A stretch of 64,000 bases of DNA, taken from contig JAHLJZ010000058.1 of assembly GCA_025602915.1 (NCBI GenBank), forward strand, positions 1-64,000, given 5' to 3'. The position numbers and the translations under genes are program-made. Positions 11,876 through 25,109 of the stretch are shown in pieces (within the stretch, counting starts at the first letter, position 1; the number at the start of each line of letters is the position of its first letter). This stretch comes from Paraphysoderma sedebokerense (Eukaryota; Blastocladiomycota; Physodermatomycetes; Physodermatales; Physodermataceae). The notes under the pieces are model-generated. The model saw only the letters and a program-made list of their open reading frames with translations. It ran no database searches and had not been told where the DNA came from.

Positions 11876-14800
11876 TTAAGCCCTTGGTTCACAACTCAAT
11901 GAATAGTTATACGCGGTTTCTTCATCTAATATCTTGTATTCTCGAATATAATCTTGTAACTCGATGACGGGTTCAAATATGTAGCTCGTTCTTTGGTAAG
12001 ACTATCGCCACGGACAAAGACAGAGATAGAAGAATGTAGACGGTGATGAGGGTATTCGACAGAGTGAAGTAAGACGGAAGATGGTCACATTAGTTTGAAT
12101 CGATAAATAGCAAGGAACTGAATAGAAAGAAAGCAAACCTGTAGCTCAAGAATATAACCGGCCACTTTTTGGAACTTTTGAAAATTCACTAATCCGCCAT
12201 CTAACTTGTCTTTGGAACATCCATCCAAAAAGACTAAATCGGATTGATAAACACCTGTTACAATACGGGTCAATCCTTTTAGGTTAGGATCGGCCTTTCG
12301 AACAAACAAAACGACCGAATTACAAACCAGGGAAAGGAATTAAGGGAGGGTCGGCGTTCTGAACTTTTGCTCGTAGGTTCTTGTAATTTAATTCGCTGGA
12401 TGTATTTTTGTTGAGTTCTTCGAATAATTTCATCGATTTCGACGAAACCAACTAGCGCCGATTGAGGAAAAATAAATGATTGAAGAAATTCAAAACGTGA
12501 TGTTAGAGTTGGAATAAGGCATCATATTGAATCAAGACGGACGACGCACCCCCTTTGTCTTCTTTAGGCGATACAATGAACTACTTTGTAGTCCGGCTAG
12601 TACTTCCTTTTCGCCATTGAAGTTATTCATTTTCTCAAGTTGCTATAATTGAAAGATGCAAGGAACGAAAACAATTAATAAATTTTAGTTCGCCGCCGGG
12701 TTAAATCTTTCGTGCAAAACGAAGATAGAACAAGAAAAATACATACATAAGCAACCTGAATAAATTTCTCAAACAATGCTGCCCGCGACTTGGTATCCTT
12801 ATTTTGGACTATTTCGCTGACCACCCAATGAACGACCTAATGCCAATAAAAGAAAAATTCAATATATGAATAAAAAAATTAAAGTAACAACCTTAAACAT
12901 ACATGATTCGACCATGCCGACATTTTTAAGATGTTTGGAGCTTTCACAGTCTTATCCTCTTTCATCCAGGCTTGGTCAAGGAATTCGAAAGGCTATAACG
13001 ATTGAATTTAGAATTTTCTCTCAAAGATTCAATCGACCAAGCATAAACAAATGTAACACTTCACCTTTAAATTTCGGAATAGGTCGAATTCAATCAATGT
13101 GATTTGTCTTGCTAACTCCAGCGGGTCTAGATCTGCTATTTTTATCTTTATGTCTTCGTCCTTTCTATTTCCTGCCAATGCTGAAATCCAGTTCGTCTTC
13201 GACAATTGACTCTGCTGCGGGGCGGGATTTGGAGAAATTGGTGAAGCTCCATTGAATGAAGCACTTATGGCAGATAGATCCGATTCTGAGCTGTTCGGCG
13301 AAAACAGTGGTATGGATAGATTATTGGTGTTGCTACGTTTCAGGTATCTCGGCAGGATAGGTTTCGGTTTCGACTTTGGTGTAAGTCGCGGTGAAGATTT
13401 TGGTGTCGTGTCTCCGAATTCCTGTTCAAAGAAGAATTTGTTTAGAACGGAAAATGCTTTGGGGTTTGGCTTCGTTTTGTGATGAACAGTCAACTACACA
13501 CCTTGTTGTGAATCGCCCCTTTCAGTGCAGGCGTTATTAATGGCTTGTCTTGCTCTCGGACATCATTTTCAATAAAGTTTTTCAAAGTCTGGAGCAACTC
13601 CATATCGTTGATGAAATCGTTCCAATAGTTTTCGATCCAATGCTGTAGTGCATCGCTGATTCTATATCCTCTCAGGTTATCAAATTGCAGTTGTACTCAA
13701 CAGAAAGAATGGGGAAACTAACCGCATATGCAGTTTGCCTATTAGAGACTTTTCATCCTCTGTTTTCACTTCATTCATAATACTCTGTTTATACACAGAT
13801 ATGATGACTTGCATTACGGATTTACAAGTCATAAAACTTCGGAATGTAAGGAAAAACGCCGGAATCATTTGATTATCTGATAGAATGGTTACTACCTCAA
13901 TAACCCTTATATAGCTAAGATAAAACTCTGACTCACCGAAGGTCGATGGTGCTAGCAATCGTTCCACCAGCTTCTCTGGTGTCGCGGCCTTTATGCGACT
14001 CCTGCCCTCAACGTTTACAAAGACAACTTTTCCGTCTAAAACATCCTTATCATTTTGTTCATCCGGTACTGCTTCTAGCTGTCGGATCATCTAAATTCAT
14101 TGAAATAGCAAACGTTAATGCTGAGATCATGGTGAGAGTGAGAATTTGGTAAGTTACCTGGTCATGTAGACTCTGTCGAATTCCGCCAATATTTTTTCTC
14201 AGCTCGTCCACCTCTTTTTCCACAACGGATTTTAGATTTTCAGTGGTCTTTAACCGTTCCTGTAGAGTGAGGTTTTGCGCTTCAAGTTCTTTAATTTTCA
14301 TTTCCAAATGTGCTTTGTCGGGACCGGGAAGCTCCTAAAATGGGAATTTTGTTTGCATCAAGAAATTTAAAGATTTGGCGCAACAGAACAGCATCACAAA
14401 CCTTTCGCTCTATTATCGTGTGTGGTCTATTTATACTGCCTGGTTCCACCGAACTTTTCCTTCGATGAGGACTGGCAACAAATTCTTCCTTCATCCGCCC
14501 GTCAACCGCAGAGACTCTCCTTTGATATTCCTATTGTGATTAATTAGCAAATAATCTTTTTAGTCGAACAATAATACTAAAAGACATAAAATAATATGGC
14601 AGTGCTCACCAGGAAGACCTTTTCACTCTCTTCTTGTCTTCTCAAAACCGCTTTCACCTGCAAAGTATGTTGTTCTTTCAATTCTTCCATCTGTCTGCGG
14701 TAACTTTCTTCTCTTGTTTGAAGCTCTATTTCCAGCAGTCGAATTTTATTCTAAAGGTTTAGATTAAAAAATTTAGAATGCGATAGCCGGTTGCCATCAA

Positions 14801-16079
14801 GTCAAAATAGAGCAGACCTTCGAATTAGAGACAATGGTTTCCAACTTTTCATTCTCATCGGACAAATATTGTAACTGGTCGATGAACTTTGTAGCGGAGT
14901 TTTTATCTTTGACGCCGGCTGCAAGTTCAAGCAAACGGTTTTTATGGAGCGCAATATGCTTTTGTTCAATCAGTTGATGTATAGTTTCCTTTTAGCGCAA
15001 CCAAAATTCAAGAAATAAAGAAAATCTCGGTTAGTTATAGGGTTTCCCGGAATGCCAAAGAAGAGCAGCACTTGACATACCTTACACCTGTCCTCGAATT
15101 TTTGATTAGATATTAGCAAATCAACTAGTAATACTTTTAACGAGGCTAAATCGTTCGGCAAGTCATCACGAATCTTTGCCGCTTCTTGATACTGCTTCTG
15201 TATACAGGATGAGAATGGCATATGTGAGTCTTCATATTGTCTAGAGAAAAACTTGACATGTTAACGAACCAGAACACCCGGTGTGTGTGGTATCGCCATA
15301 CGTTCTGAGAATGAAAGGTACATGTAAATTCAGAACATCGACAGCGCGGATCGAAGAGACAATTTTTTATACCAATTAAAAGGTCAACTATATCTTCAGT
15401 GGCTACATCCACTGGCTTCAAACCCTCTTCATTCGCTAAATGAACATTCGCGCCAGCAGACAATAAAATCTTGGCACATATTGTATTTCCAAACGCCGAT
15501 GCGATGTGTAAGGCCGTATTGCCTTTGCTATCTTGCAGGTCCACTTGAATCGATGGCTATAGAGTGCAGCTCAAGTCAGTCACAGCAATGATTATCATAT
15601 AAGCGAATGATAATTCTAACCTGTCGTAACAACAAATCCAAACATTCAGCGTGGCCAGTCAAGGCAGCGAAGTGTAGAGCCGCCCGTCCTATGATAAGAA
15701 CAAGGAATTTGGAGTTAGCTTTTCTACACACCCGATGAGCCAGGATATGGAATTGGTGTATAATGTACCATCATCGCCGGGTTTATAATTTACATCTACA
15801 TGCTTTTCCTTTTCGGTTAAAAGCCTCCTCAGATTAACTAGGTTGTTTTTGAGCTGTAAGCGTTCAGTGTCGAGTGTTGAGATTAAGCGGAAATATGAGG
15901 TCACACATGAAAAAAGAACACCTCAATTCAATAACGATTTAATAGAATACAAGGAATCAAAACCGAAATACAAACCGTCGAATCTATAACCTCCATCGAC
16001 TGTCAAGCGCAGCTGATAAAGAATTTGATGTCTCTCGGGAACGATATGTCTTTGGTATGTACTCAATATTGAAGGAACT
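11876..16079 (-). CDS. Ras-family guanine nucleotide exchange factor with ankyrin repeats and coiled coil
   Basis: A multi-exon gene whose product would load GTP onto a Ras-type GTPase. In order: a basic/leucine-rich N-terminal piece (VNLRRLLTEKEKH); two ankyrin repeats (GRAALHFAALTGHAECLDLL; GNTALHIASAFGNTICAKIL); a long coiled-coil region (about 15200-14100; e.g. KIKELEAQNLTLQERLKTT); a RasGEF_N domain (AATPEKLVERLL ... FFLTFRSFMTC); a Ser/Pro/Lys-rich linker; and the catalytic CDC25 domain (PLELARQITLIEFDLFRNLK, PFEFLDQAWMKEDK, VYQSDLVFLDG, DGGLVNFQKFQKVAGYI). The C-terminus is TAYNYSLSCEPRA with stop 11876-11878. All catalytic blocks are present. The 5' end is uncertain: the exon ending near 16079 is supported by an open frame and an acceptor, but its first exon and ATG were not found. 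A further open frame at 16522-16790 may belong to it. Confidence 0.82.
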
Positions 16080-17624
16080 CTGTAATGTAATAAGGAGATA
16101 AAATGAGGAGCGGTTTGGGTTAGATTGAGTATCCGGTATCCCTACAGATTGCGTGCGCTCTCCGTCTTCTCCTGTATCACATATTCCTAATAATGACTTT
16201 CAGATCCTAATACTTATAGAAAACGTTTCTCCCGCACCTCCAAATTGCGAAAATAGGGACTGGTATACAGCGTAGGCACTAATTAACCGTATAGATACCG
16301 CCGTCTGGTCTTGCCTCGCATACACTCACGAAAGGAAAACAAAAATGGAAAAAGAGTGATACGGACCGAAAACTTGTCAAAGCGTACCGATAGCAATAAA
16401 TTCAATTGAATAATACCGAGTTGTCGCAAGTGTGTGTATTTTTAATGTACTTTTTAGGTCGTCGGATTGTATTCGGCTTGTTGAGGAGATAACAGTGACA
16501 ATTCGACTTCTGCGCGAATTCCTAATTTCCTTGACAATTTGAACACTCTTCAGCTTCCCACAACAAAAGTCTGTTTTCACAAAAGTTTGTATTCGCAGTC
16601 TGGTTATTGTATTTGAGCAACAGACGCCTTAAACAGAGCGCCGAATCTCGGAAGAGGTAATCGAATTCGGGTTGGGATGGTGGCGAAATGGCGGGTGTCG
16701 AAATGCCAAATTGTGCTAACGTCGACAAGGATATGTAACAACTATGTAACGGTTTTTGAATAACTTTGTGAAGGAAAGCGACCCCTTAGAAGCAAACAAA
16801 TTGAGTTTGTGTGGTTTTTTGGTACTGCCGCTTTGTGCGGATTTTACGAGACATCCATTGCGTTCAAAGATATTGAGTGGAAAATCTGTCAAGCGCATAG
16901 ATGCACATCCGATGATACAGAAACCGGGATGCACAATTCACATTTGTATACACCGCCATTATGATTACATTTACATTGACAAGATATATGAATACTCATA
17001 GGAGGCTACGACAGCCATTAGAGTCAACAACCATTTCGCTTTCACTAATTGAACGAGTGAAAGGAACTCGCGACGTGGATGCCTTCAAACGGCAAACCGC
17101 CCTTACCTACCGATACTCTGCGAGAATACTGTGATACTTATTAAGTTTCCGCTAAAAAAGTTATAATTTAGTCGCCTCATCGAAACATTTCAAATGAGCC
17201 TACATCGTAAAAATCCACAACAACCATTCGTAAATTCGTCCGACTGTTAAATTCGCCTTGTTAACCAAGAAAAATTAGAAGTTTCGATGTTTATCCCCTT
17301 CTCATGGAATACTGTATTTTATTTCTCATTATTTTTCCAATTTTCTTCGGTTTAAATGAAACCGAGTGCGAGCGCGTCCGTTGTCAAGGACACTTAACGT
17401 GTGGTGATGTAAACAAAACTCTTACAATATGGAATGGTATGGAACTTTTAGAGGAGTCAAAGGTGAGCGAATCGTTTCGCAATGAGATAACAGCCCAAGT
17501 TCCATTCTATCACGGACAGCAAGTTTGCAAATATCACAGTTCGACAATTCAAGCAATCTCCAGTTTTATTTTGAAACCGGCTATTCGGACAGCGAAGCGC
17601 ACTCGACCTAAACCATTTACTCAA
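16080..17624. other. Spacer between divergent Ras GEF and DnaJ genes
   Basis: Contains the unresolved 5' end of the Ras GEF gene (minus) and the promoter of the DnaJ gene (plus). A minus-strand frame at 16522-16790 (ISPPSQPEFDYLFRDSALCL) looks protein-like but lacks an ATG. It could be a Ras GEF 5' exon. An ATG at 17304 is in frame with the DnaJ start, but the sequence between does not look like a targeting peptide. Confidence 0.35.
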
Positions 17625-19498
17625 ATGATCCGACGAATAACTTGTGTTTCGCATATCAACCATAATCTTATCAGGGAATATTCCTCGGCTCGTTTGGGTG
17701 TAAATGTTGTTTGTTTAAATAGTAATCGGGAGGTTTCTTCGTTCTACAAAGGGGCAGGGAATGTAAGGTTGTATCATAGTACGTGTAGTGTCGCCAGACA
17801 GCAATTATCGACAAAATGCACTCAGAACCGGAGTGGTAGATTTCGCTCTTCTCAGAACCTCGCAGGGTATACAATTACTAAGTGTCGAATTGTGCGTAAG
17901 ACATTCATTCTCCCGCCCGTGTCTGCAACTGGAACGGACTTCGATTAACTTTGATTTTTATTTTTAGCGCTCATTTCATTCGACTTCATCAAACCTCTAT
18001 TCAACTCAGCAGCGAAAACGAGATGCTTATGAAGTTTTGGGTATATCAAAAGACTCATCGCAAAATGAAATCAAGAAGGCATATTATCAATTGGCGAAGA
18101 AGTACCATCCGGACAGTAGTAAAGAACCAAACGCGAAAGAACGGTTCGTTGAAATTCAAGAAGCCTATGATGTATGTTATTTTTGCTTTATCATTTGATC
18201 ACGTATAGTCGGAACTCACAAAGTTCGTACAACGATCCCGCAGATACTGTCGGATCCCCAGAAACGAGCACAATACGACTCACTTGGGCATTCTGCGTTC
18301 TCATCCGAACCGAACGGAACGGGCGGATTTTCAGGTTTCCAAGGTGGTTTCGACCCCTCTGATTTGTTTAGTTCAATGTTCGGCGGCGCTTTTAGGGGAG
18401 CTGGCTCAAGAGGAGCTGGAGCTGGAGGTCAATCCTTTTGGGAAGATATGGGTGCCGGGTTTAATCAGCAGCCGAACATGGGAATCCCCCAAGATATTGA
18501 GACGAACATGGTCATTGATTTCGAGGAAGCCGTGAAGGGAACACAAAGAGACATCGTTATTAGAACTATGTCCGTTTGTAACACCTGCTCCGGATCGGGC
18601 ATGAAAAAAGGAACTTCATTGCAAACTTGCAAGGCATGTGGTGGTAGCGGATCACAAGTATTTATTCAGGGTGGTTTCCAAATCAGATCGACATGTATTA
18701 GTTGCGGCGGAGCAGGAAGAGTCAAACCTCCGGGTTCGAATTGTGGTACCTGCAGAGGTAACGGCACTGTCGAGAAGCCAAAGACAGTAACTGTTAAAAT
18801 ACCCGCCGGTGTCGATACGGGGACGAGAGTAAGGTTACAAGGGTTAGGTGACCAATCTCCGCAAGGGATGGCTGGTGATTTGTTTGTAAATCTACGGGTT
18901 CGTAATCCGTCACTCTATTCTGCTTGTTTGGTAATGTCTAATTATTTGGATGTTGTCGTAATGTCCTCAGGTCCGTCCTTCTCCCATATTTTCGCGTCGC
19001 GATTCCGATATTATATACAAGTCACATATTCCTCTTAGTACAGCAATATTGGGAGGTGACGTTCGAGTTCCGACTATAGATGGTCCGGTGGAGATGAGAA
19101 TACCGCCGGGTACTCAGCCAGGAGAGAAAAAGGTTTTGAAGAAGAGAGGAGTTGTTAAGTTGTCTGGTGGACGATATGGAAGAAGTGAAGACCGGGGTGA
19201 TCAGATTGTCGAATTAAATGTCGAGATACCACGGTAGGTTTCGACAAATTGTTTAATTCCCCAATGTCACTTCTATTAACTAATAATATTATTTAGACAT
19301 CTGTCTAAAAAGCAGAAGGAACTGATACAGCAGTTCGCTGATTCACTTGCCAATCCTCGTTCAAACTCCTCGTCTTCGTCATCGTCATCGTCATCATCAT
19401 CAACGTCATCATCGGCCGAACAGTCAAAATCAGAGGAGAAAAAAGTAAATGATACTTCTGCTAAGAACGATAACGAAAATGAGAATAAAAAGAGTTAG
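17625..19498 (+). CDS. MDJ1: Mitochondrial type I DnaJ (Hsp40) co-chaperone, Mdj1/Tid1-like
   Basis: Predicted 486 residues from five exons (17625-17762, 17968-18171, 18244-18897, 18971-19233, 19297-19498); every junction keeps phase. The start [14 protein letters not shown] and the Arg/Ser-rich stretch [12 protein letters not shown] look like a mitochondrial presequence. The J domain ([21 protein letters not shown]) has HPD at about 93-95. A Gly/Phe-rich region ([12 protein letters not shown]) follows, then four CxxCxGxG zinc motifs ([32 protein letters not shown]), then the two substrate-binding barrels ([19 protein letters not shown]). The protein stimulates mitochondrial Hsp70 and aids folding in the matrix. 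The tail carries a long serine run encoded by TCN-type repeats near 19375-19415. The ATG at 17625 is preferred over 17304 because only the former gives a presequence directly. Confidence 0.9.
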
Positions 19499-20053
19499 TA
19501 CCCTTGGTTTCTCCCTCTGTAATATGGTCGTCGATGTAACACTTGGCTTCGTGCGAACTTCTCTTGGAACTGGTGTCAAATTTGTATCTGATCTGCGTTT
19601 TTCTTTTTGTAAATTTCTTCCCTTGGCACTCTCCATAACTCAAAAACCCGTTATGACTCACAACATTCACTCTTCAACTTCCGACAAACATAGCATCATG
19701 GTTTGGAAAATTTCTGAAGAATCTCGGAGGCGGTAATTAATATACAAAAGTAGCATATCTGTAATAAAAGAGGTTTTGATTGGCGAAAGTTATAAATTCC
19801 GACAATTAGCAAACTTTGATTCAAGTCATAGCTCAAATAATTTTCTAGCTATCCACATTCTAGATTTTGTTATTGCGCCAGTTTACTTGCTTGAACATTT
19901 TTGATCTTCTGGCATTTGAACATTTGGACATCCCCACATATCAATTTTGCACATCAGAGCACATTTATTTTACCTTCTGATTTCTTTTCAACCCCATTGA
20001 ACTTTATCCGACTGCAAACCATAAAGAAATTCGGTTCCTATAACTATACCGCA
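19499..20053. other. Intergenic region
   Basis: 3' end of the DnaJ gene and promoter of the next plus-strand gene. Short open frames on both strands at 19430-19740 overlap each other and resemble nothing. No RNA gene seen. Confidence 0.45.
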
Positions 20054-22268
20054 ATGGCCGACGAGAGGTCTATAGATGGGCCGGCACTCGATCTCGGTTC
20101 GCAATCCACAATTCTTCTCGTCAAGAACTTACCAACTTTACAATCAGAAAACGATGTTAGGAAAATGCTTTTACATTTTCTTGGGCCTAGTGGAAACGAT
20201 AAATCCTTAGCAAATAATGAAGATATTACGAAGGACGTGGATATACGGATAATGAAAGGGCCTAAAATGGTATGATCTCGCCTGTTATGCTTCGCAATAT
20301 ATCATTTGCTTTGGCAGAAGCATTCGCAAGTGGGTTCTTTCTCTGTGGACTATATGCTTATAAGGCTTTCTTTGCCTACACATGTTTGGCCGGACTATGA
20401 TTTAATTGTTCTAAACCCTGGTGGGCGGCTAAAGAAAGTCTAGTTGACAGGGTTTATTTATGATTATTGATGCATCGCATAGGCAAACTCGGCATTTATC
20501 ACATTCCCCTCACGAGATCATGCAGCTAATTATAAAGAGAGGATAGAGAAAGTAGATTTCAACGGGAAGAGGTTGAAAGTAGAATACGCTACAGCTCCAC
20601 GAAATCCATCGTCCGATACATCAGGGCCGCCAGTGACGACGTCCAGTTCACCAACAGCGAGGTAAGTTGAGTATTGACAATATTATTCCATAGTTGTATT
20701 AACAGCGAACTACGGCTTTAAGGCGGCACGAAAAGCAACAAAAGGATTCAAGAATCGCTTCGATTTCGACGTCTTCATCCGTTCCGCCATCCTCAAAATC
20801 CTTTGAGCCCATATCTTCCAAGTTTGGGTACGTCTTTTAAGTTTTTCAATTTTCTTCGAAGAATTCTATATATAATGCTGACCGATGTCTTCCCCGCCTA
20901 GACTCAATTATGCGCCTAATCCGTCACTGCACTACTTGTACCCACCTCCTAATCCAATGATACTCACCAATATTATGTACACGATCGCTGCAGTTCCCAA
21001 ACTTTATACCCAAGTTCTACATCTCATGAATAAAATGAATCTACCGCCCCCGTTCGGGCCGATAGGTGTCGTTCCAAATATGGTATTATTTCGCTCTTTT
21101 TATTTTTGTATCAAGATATGAGCTGATGTCTGAAACAGTTCCGAGATACTCGTATCATACCTCCAAATTTGGTCCCACTTCCTACTGTTGGTGCAGAACT
21201 ACAACCGCAAACATATATCCCACACTCTGCTGTTTCTGCATCCCTGCCGCAATACACCCAGGTCAATGACAACGGAAAGAAGCGGAAAAAGCGAGATGAA
21301 TTATTAGCTTCCGATGAATCAGAGATCGAATCATCCGAAGATGAAGGAGTAAAAACGAAACGACCGAAAATTCGGGATAGAATAAAAGCTAAATCAAATG
21401 AAACATTAAGTGATTCGGTTGCTATGCAGAATACCGACAAGGCGTATATGATACCTCCAGTTCCAGTTATTCCTCATACAGTTCAAGCTATCCTGCCGCC
21501 AACCATAGAGCCAGCATTTGCTGCCAATCCAGTTGTAAAGTCATCGGTTATCTCGCAGGAAATAATGCAGGACGCTTCCGCCGGTTTCGGACCTTCTGGT
21601 TTAACTCAAATCTCTGATTCTGTATCAGAGCCTACTATCACCGATCGAAGTGTCGAGAGCAAGCAAAAGGCGATTGAGGATTGGTTAGATCACTGTCTAT
21701 CGAATGAAGAACTGCAGGAGGGTAAAGCAACAGAAGGAGGTAGGCATCCCCTATTGATGTCCTTTTCCTGATTATGAGTGTTGGTGCTAATCGCAATGGT
21801 TGACTGTAGAGCTAAATCAAACACCAGCTTACAAAAATTACAATCGCGGCGATCCATCTCGAACTCTGTTCATTAAGAATTTGCCCAAGAAAGCCTCCAG
21901 ACAGCAGTTGGAATGGATTTTTGGTCGATATTATAGTAATCAAGATGAAATGAGAGCGTTCGTATTCCGTTTCCTTCCGCATTTCGTAAGTAAGATGAGT
22001 GGTTATTCAATTTTATATCTGTTTTTAATAGTAATATCGAAATCAAAGTGATGGAGGGTAGAATGAAAGGACAGGCTTTCGTCAAATTTGAAAGCCAGGA
22101 GAAAGCGGAAAAGATCTTGGATGAGATATTTGGTTTCAAGCTCGACGAACGCCCGATGATTGTGGTATGTTAACTTGCGATTAATCCTTCTTCCTTGCAA
22201 TAAGTGATAAGAATATCGGCTGACTTTTGCGCCATCTTCGACTTTAGCAATTTGGAAAACACAGCTAG
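20054..22268 (+). CDS. RNPC3: U11/U12 snRNP 65 kDa-type protein (RNPC3), minor spliceosome
   Basis: RNPC3 bridges the U11 and U12 snRNPs and binds U12 snRNA through its C-terminal RRM; it is dedicated to minor-intron recognition. Here an N-terminal RRM (ILLVKNLPTLQSENDVRKML ... SAFITFPSRDHAANY) is followed by the RNPC3 signature YPPPNPMILTNIMYTIAAVP-KLYTQVLHLMNKMNLPPPF (about 20935-21057). A charged linker with KKRKKRDELL and an acidic run comes next, then the C-terminal RRM preceded by its conserved lead-in YKNYNRGDPSRTLFIKNLP, with RNP1 as GRMKGQAFVKF. At least six introns are present. The last exon is tiny (22248-22268, QFGKHS, then stop), so the C-terminal extension seen in animal homologues is very short or absent. 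All introns resolved in this gene look like ordinary U2 introns (GTATGA, GTATGT donors). Confidence 0.9.
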
Positions 22269-22556
22269 TCTCATGGCTCGAAAATGAGTTTGATTGGAAT
22301 ATAGAATTGATACATGAATTTTACCATTTGTAATGTAATTCTGACAGGCAGATGTATATATATGATAGATTGCGTCTTCTCCTACTATTGCTCAATCTCA
22401 CAGTCGGGACAGTGATTTGGCGCCTGCTGAGTGACAAGGAAAATTCCCTCGACGCGATTAAAGTTGATCCACCACAATCATTAGGAATAAATGCACTCTG
22501 TTTAGACAACACACATCTCCCCGTCTCTTCAACATCCCACATTCACTCTCTCCATT

Positions 22557-25109
22557 ATGCTGCATCCAACTCCCGATCCCACTTTGGAGCGGTCCTTCCG
22601 GGGCCACAAGGATACAGTTACATGTTTAGCATTCAAACCGTCGATGACACAGCTTGCCTCCGGAGGTTTGGATCATAGTGTCATGGTTTGGAATTTCAAA
22701 CCAGGATTAAGAGCTTACAGGTTTGTCGGGCACAAGGTGTGTAATGACTGCTACTTTTTGCACAAATCGAGTGAATTTGAATGTTAGTGTAGAGCCATTT
22801 ACTCCAAATGTGACGTTGTGTTTTGAAATGGAACACCGTATACCAATGAAACATTCATATTTAAAGCAGAGGAGATAGTACGAACCGATTAATTCAGAGT
22901 TTTCTCACTTATATGTATCTTATTCCTTGTCATTCTCAACCAAAAGGGTCCTGTTACATCAATCGACTTCTCGCCCTCCGGGCATCTACTCGCATCAGCA
23001 TCTCGGGACAAAACAGTACGGTTGTGGACACCAAATGTGTAAGCAGTCGATTACGCCGAAGTTTATTGATATCAAAATTTGGTTTTGACATATAATTTAA
23101 TTGCTACATAGAAAGGGCGATGTGACTGTATTCACAGCACACACTGCAACAGTTCGCACAGTACAGTTCTCGAATGACGGCACAACGATGCTAACGTCGA
23201 GTGACGATAAATCAATCAAGGTGAGCACACCATTTAGAATTTACGGCAGAGTTTGACGACATCCTCAATCGGAATGTAATACGACCTCACAATTTATAGA
23301 TCTGGGCCACCTCTCGAACAAAATTTTTGTATTCGCTTTCTGGTCATTTGAATTGGATCAGATCAGCTACATTTTCTCCTGATTCAAAAATGGTAGCTAG
23401 TGGTAGTGACGATAAGACTGTCAAGTTGTGGGATCTAGCGACGAAGTCATGCATTAGGACTTACCATGAACACAGCGGGTGGGCTTATTGTTACTCATCG
23501 TTTACCTAATGCATTTCCTTCACTCATTCACTACCTGATTTTTAACACGCTGCTAAATCTAGAATGATCACTTCTGTCGGTTTTCATTCTGGCGGAAACA
23601 TCATTGGTGCTGCCTCTACAGATAAATCGATCAGACTGTGGGACATCAGAATGCATAAACTCGTGCAACATTACCCAAATGCTCATTCAGCGACGCCCGG
23701 TAGCGCCCTAGGTGATAGTGGCAACGTTAATTCGATTGCTTTCGGTGGAGATTGGATGATAAGTACTGGTAACGACGGTGTAGTTAAGGTTCGCTGCAGC
23801 TTTGTCAATTTAGCATTTGAGATCATTCCGCTCAAAGGTTATTTCCTTAGATTTGGGATTTGACAGAGGGACATCTGCTGTACACTCTTCACGGACATAA
23901 AGCGAACGCGGCAACAACTGCTGCTGTATTTTCGCCGCAAGGGGATTACTTCGCCACAGGAGGTGCAGATACTCAAGTTCTTGTCTGGAAAAGCAATCTG
24001 CATGAGCTTTTTACTGGAATTGCCGACGAAGAATGGGTTGGTCGAGGTACTACCAGCAGAATGACTGCGGAGGAAAATAAGGAGAACTCTGCCGGTGGTA
24101 CGTAAGCTCCCCATCATTCGCTTGATTCCCTCTTTGACAATGAACTCTTCTTCAAAGCCCCCAACTCACCAAGCAAATCACCCCGACGCCGTGGCCCAGT
24201 CAATGCCGCTGGCATAACAACAAAAATTCCTCAATCAACCACACTCAATACGTCTACCGCGACTTCAGTTAATGTTGGCCCAAAATTGTTTGCGGAAAAG
24301 GTATAGATAACCTTTACATTACCGCCGCTGTGCACCTGTAATAACGGATCATCTTTTTTCATCAGCACTCCGTTCAAACCATGTCCAGCACCGAAACGCC
24401 TGCACAAACAGATAGTGCAGCTTCCACGACGCCGCTCGAAGTCCGAACCATTCCAGAACCTATTGTGAATACTTTAGAACATATTGTGAACCAATTAGAC
24501 GTTTTGACAGCTACCATGAACATATTGGAAAGGCGGTTAACTATGTGCGAAGATAGAGTAAGTGAAGTTACACACGCTGTGAAGAAGTTGACTGGGGATG
24601 GTGATTCTGGTGCGAATGCCAAAAGTCAGACCACACACACATCTCCGAAAATCCAATATTCCCAACCGCCACAGGTCGTTCGGGAGCGGGCTGGACATGC
24701 TCAACCTGAATCGGAACTCCATTCTCATCCATTTTCGTACTATACGGACCCAGTAGAATCCATTCGTCTTCCGCCATCTCCAAGCAAGCCAAAGACATCA
24801 TCTTCGTCTGAAATTCCTTCTCTCAAGCCGTCAATCAGCATTACGCATCCTACCCAAACTTCTCCAAACCGCTCTCCCACTCGATCGAAATCTCCCGTAT
24901 TGAATAGAATCGACACAAATGCAATTCTTGATCACTATGAAACCAATGCGGATACTGCACCTGTGGAAAGAGCAGGTCGATGGAGTGGTGTTTCTGGAGA
25001 TAAAGTGCACGAGCGGTCGAGATCAAGATCTCCTAACCCTGCTGGTGCTGTCGGGGAAGAAATCAAAAAATATTTGGAGAAGGGAAGAGGCGGCGAGGCT
25101 AGTGTGTAG
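22557..25109 (+). CDS. POC1: POC1 centriolar WD40-repeat protein
   Basis: POC1 builds and stabilises centrioles and basal bodies. The protein starts [20 protein letters not shown], matching the POC1 N-terminus (DP-LER-F-GH-D-VTC). It then carries seven WD40 repeats, including [40 protein letters not shown] and [15 protein letters not shown], all closely POC1-like. After the propeller comes a Ser/Pro-rich linker and the C-terminal POC1 helix ([20 protein letters not shown], about 24460-24530), the segment linked to centriole targeting in the family. A final Ser/Pro/Arg-rich tail ends at 25107-25109. At least seven short introns interrupt it. Its presence argues for a flagellated life stage. 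The upstream 288 bases contain its promoter. Confidence 0.92.

Noticed and set aside
16722-16734. ATATCCTTG on the minus strand as an AT-AC U12 donor in the Ras GEF 5' region
   Set aside because: No supported upstream exon ends there, and no minus-strand branch site with a matching acceptor was found downstream.
17304-17624. Extending the DnaJ start upstream to the ATG at 17304
   Set aside because: The added residues are acidic and Cys-containing, not a targeting peptide, while the ATG at 17625 gives one directly.
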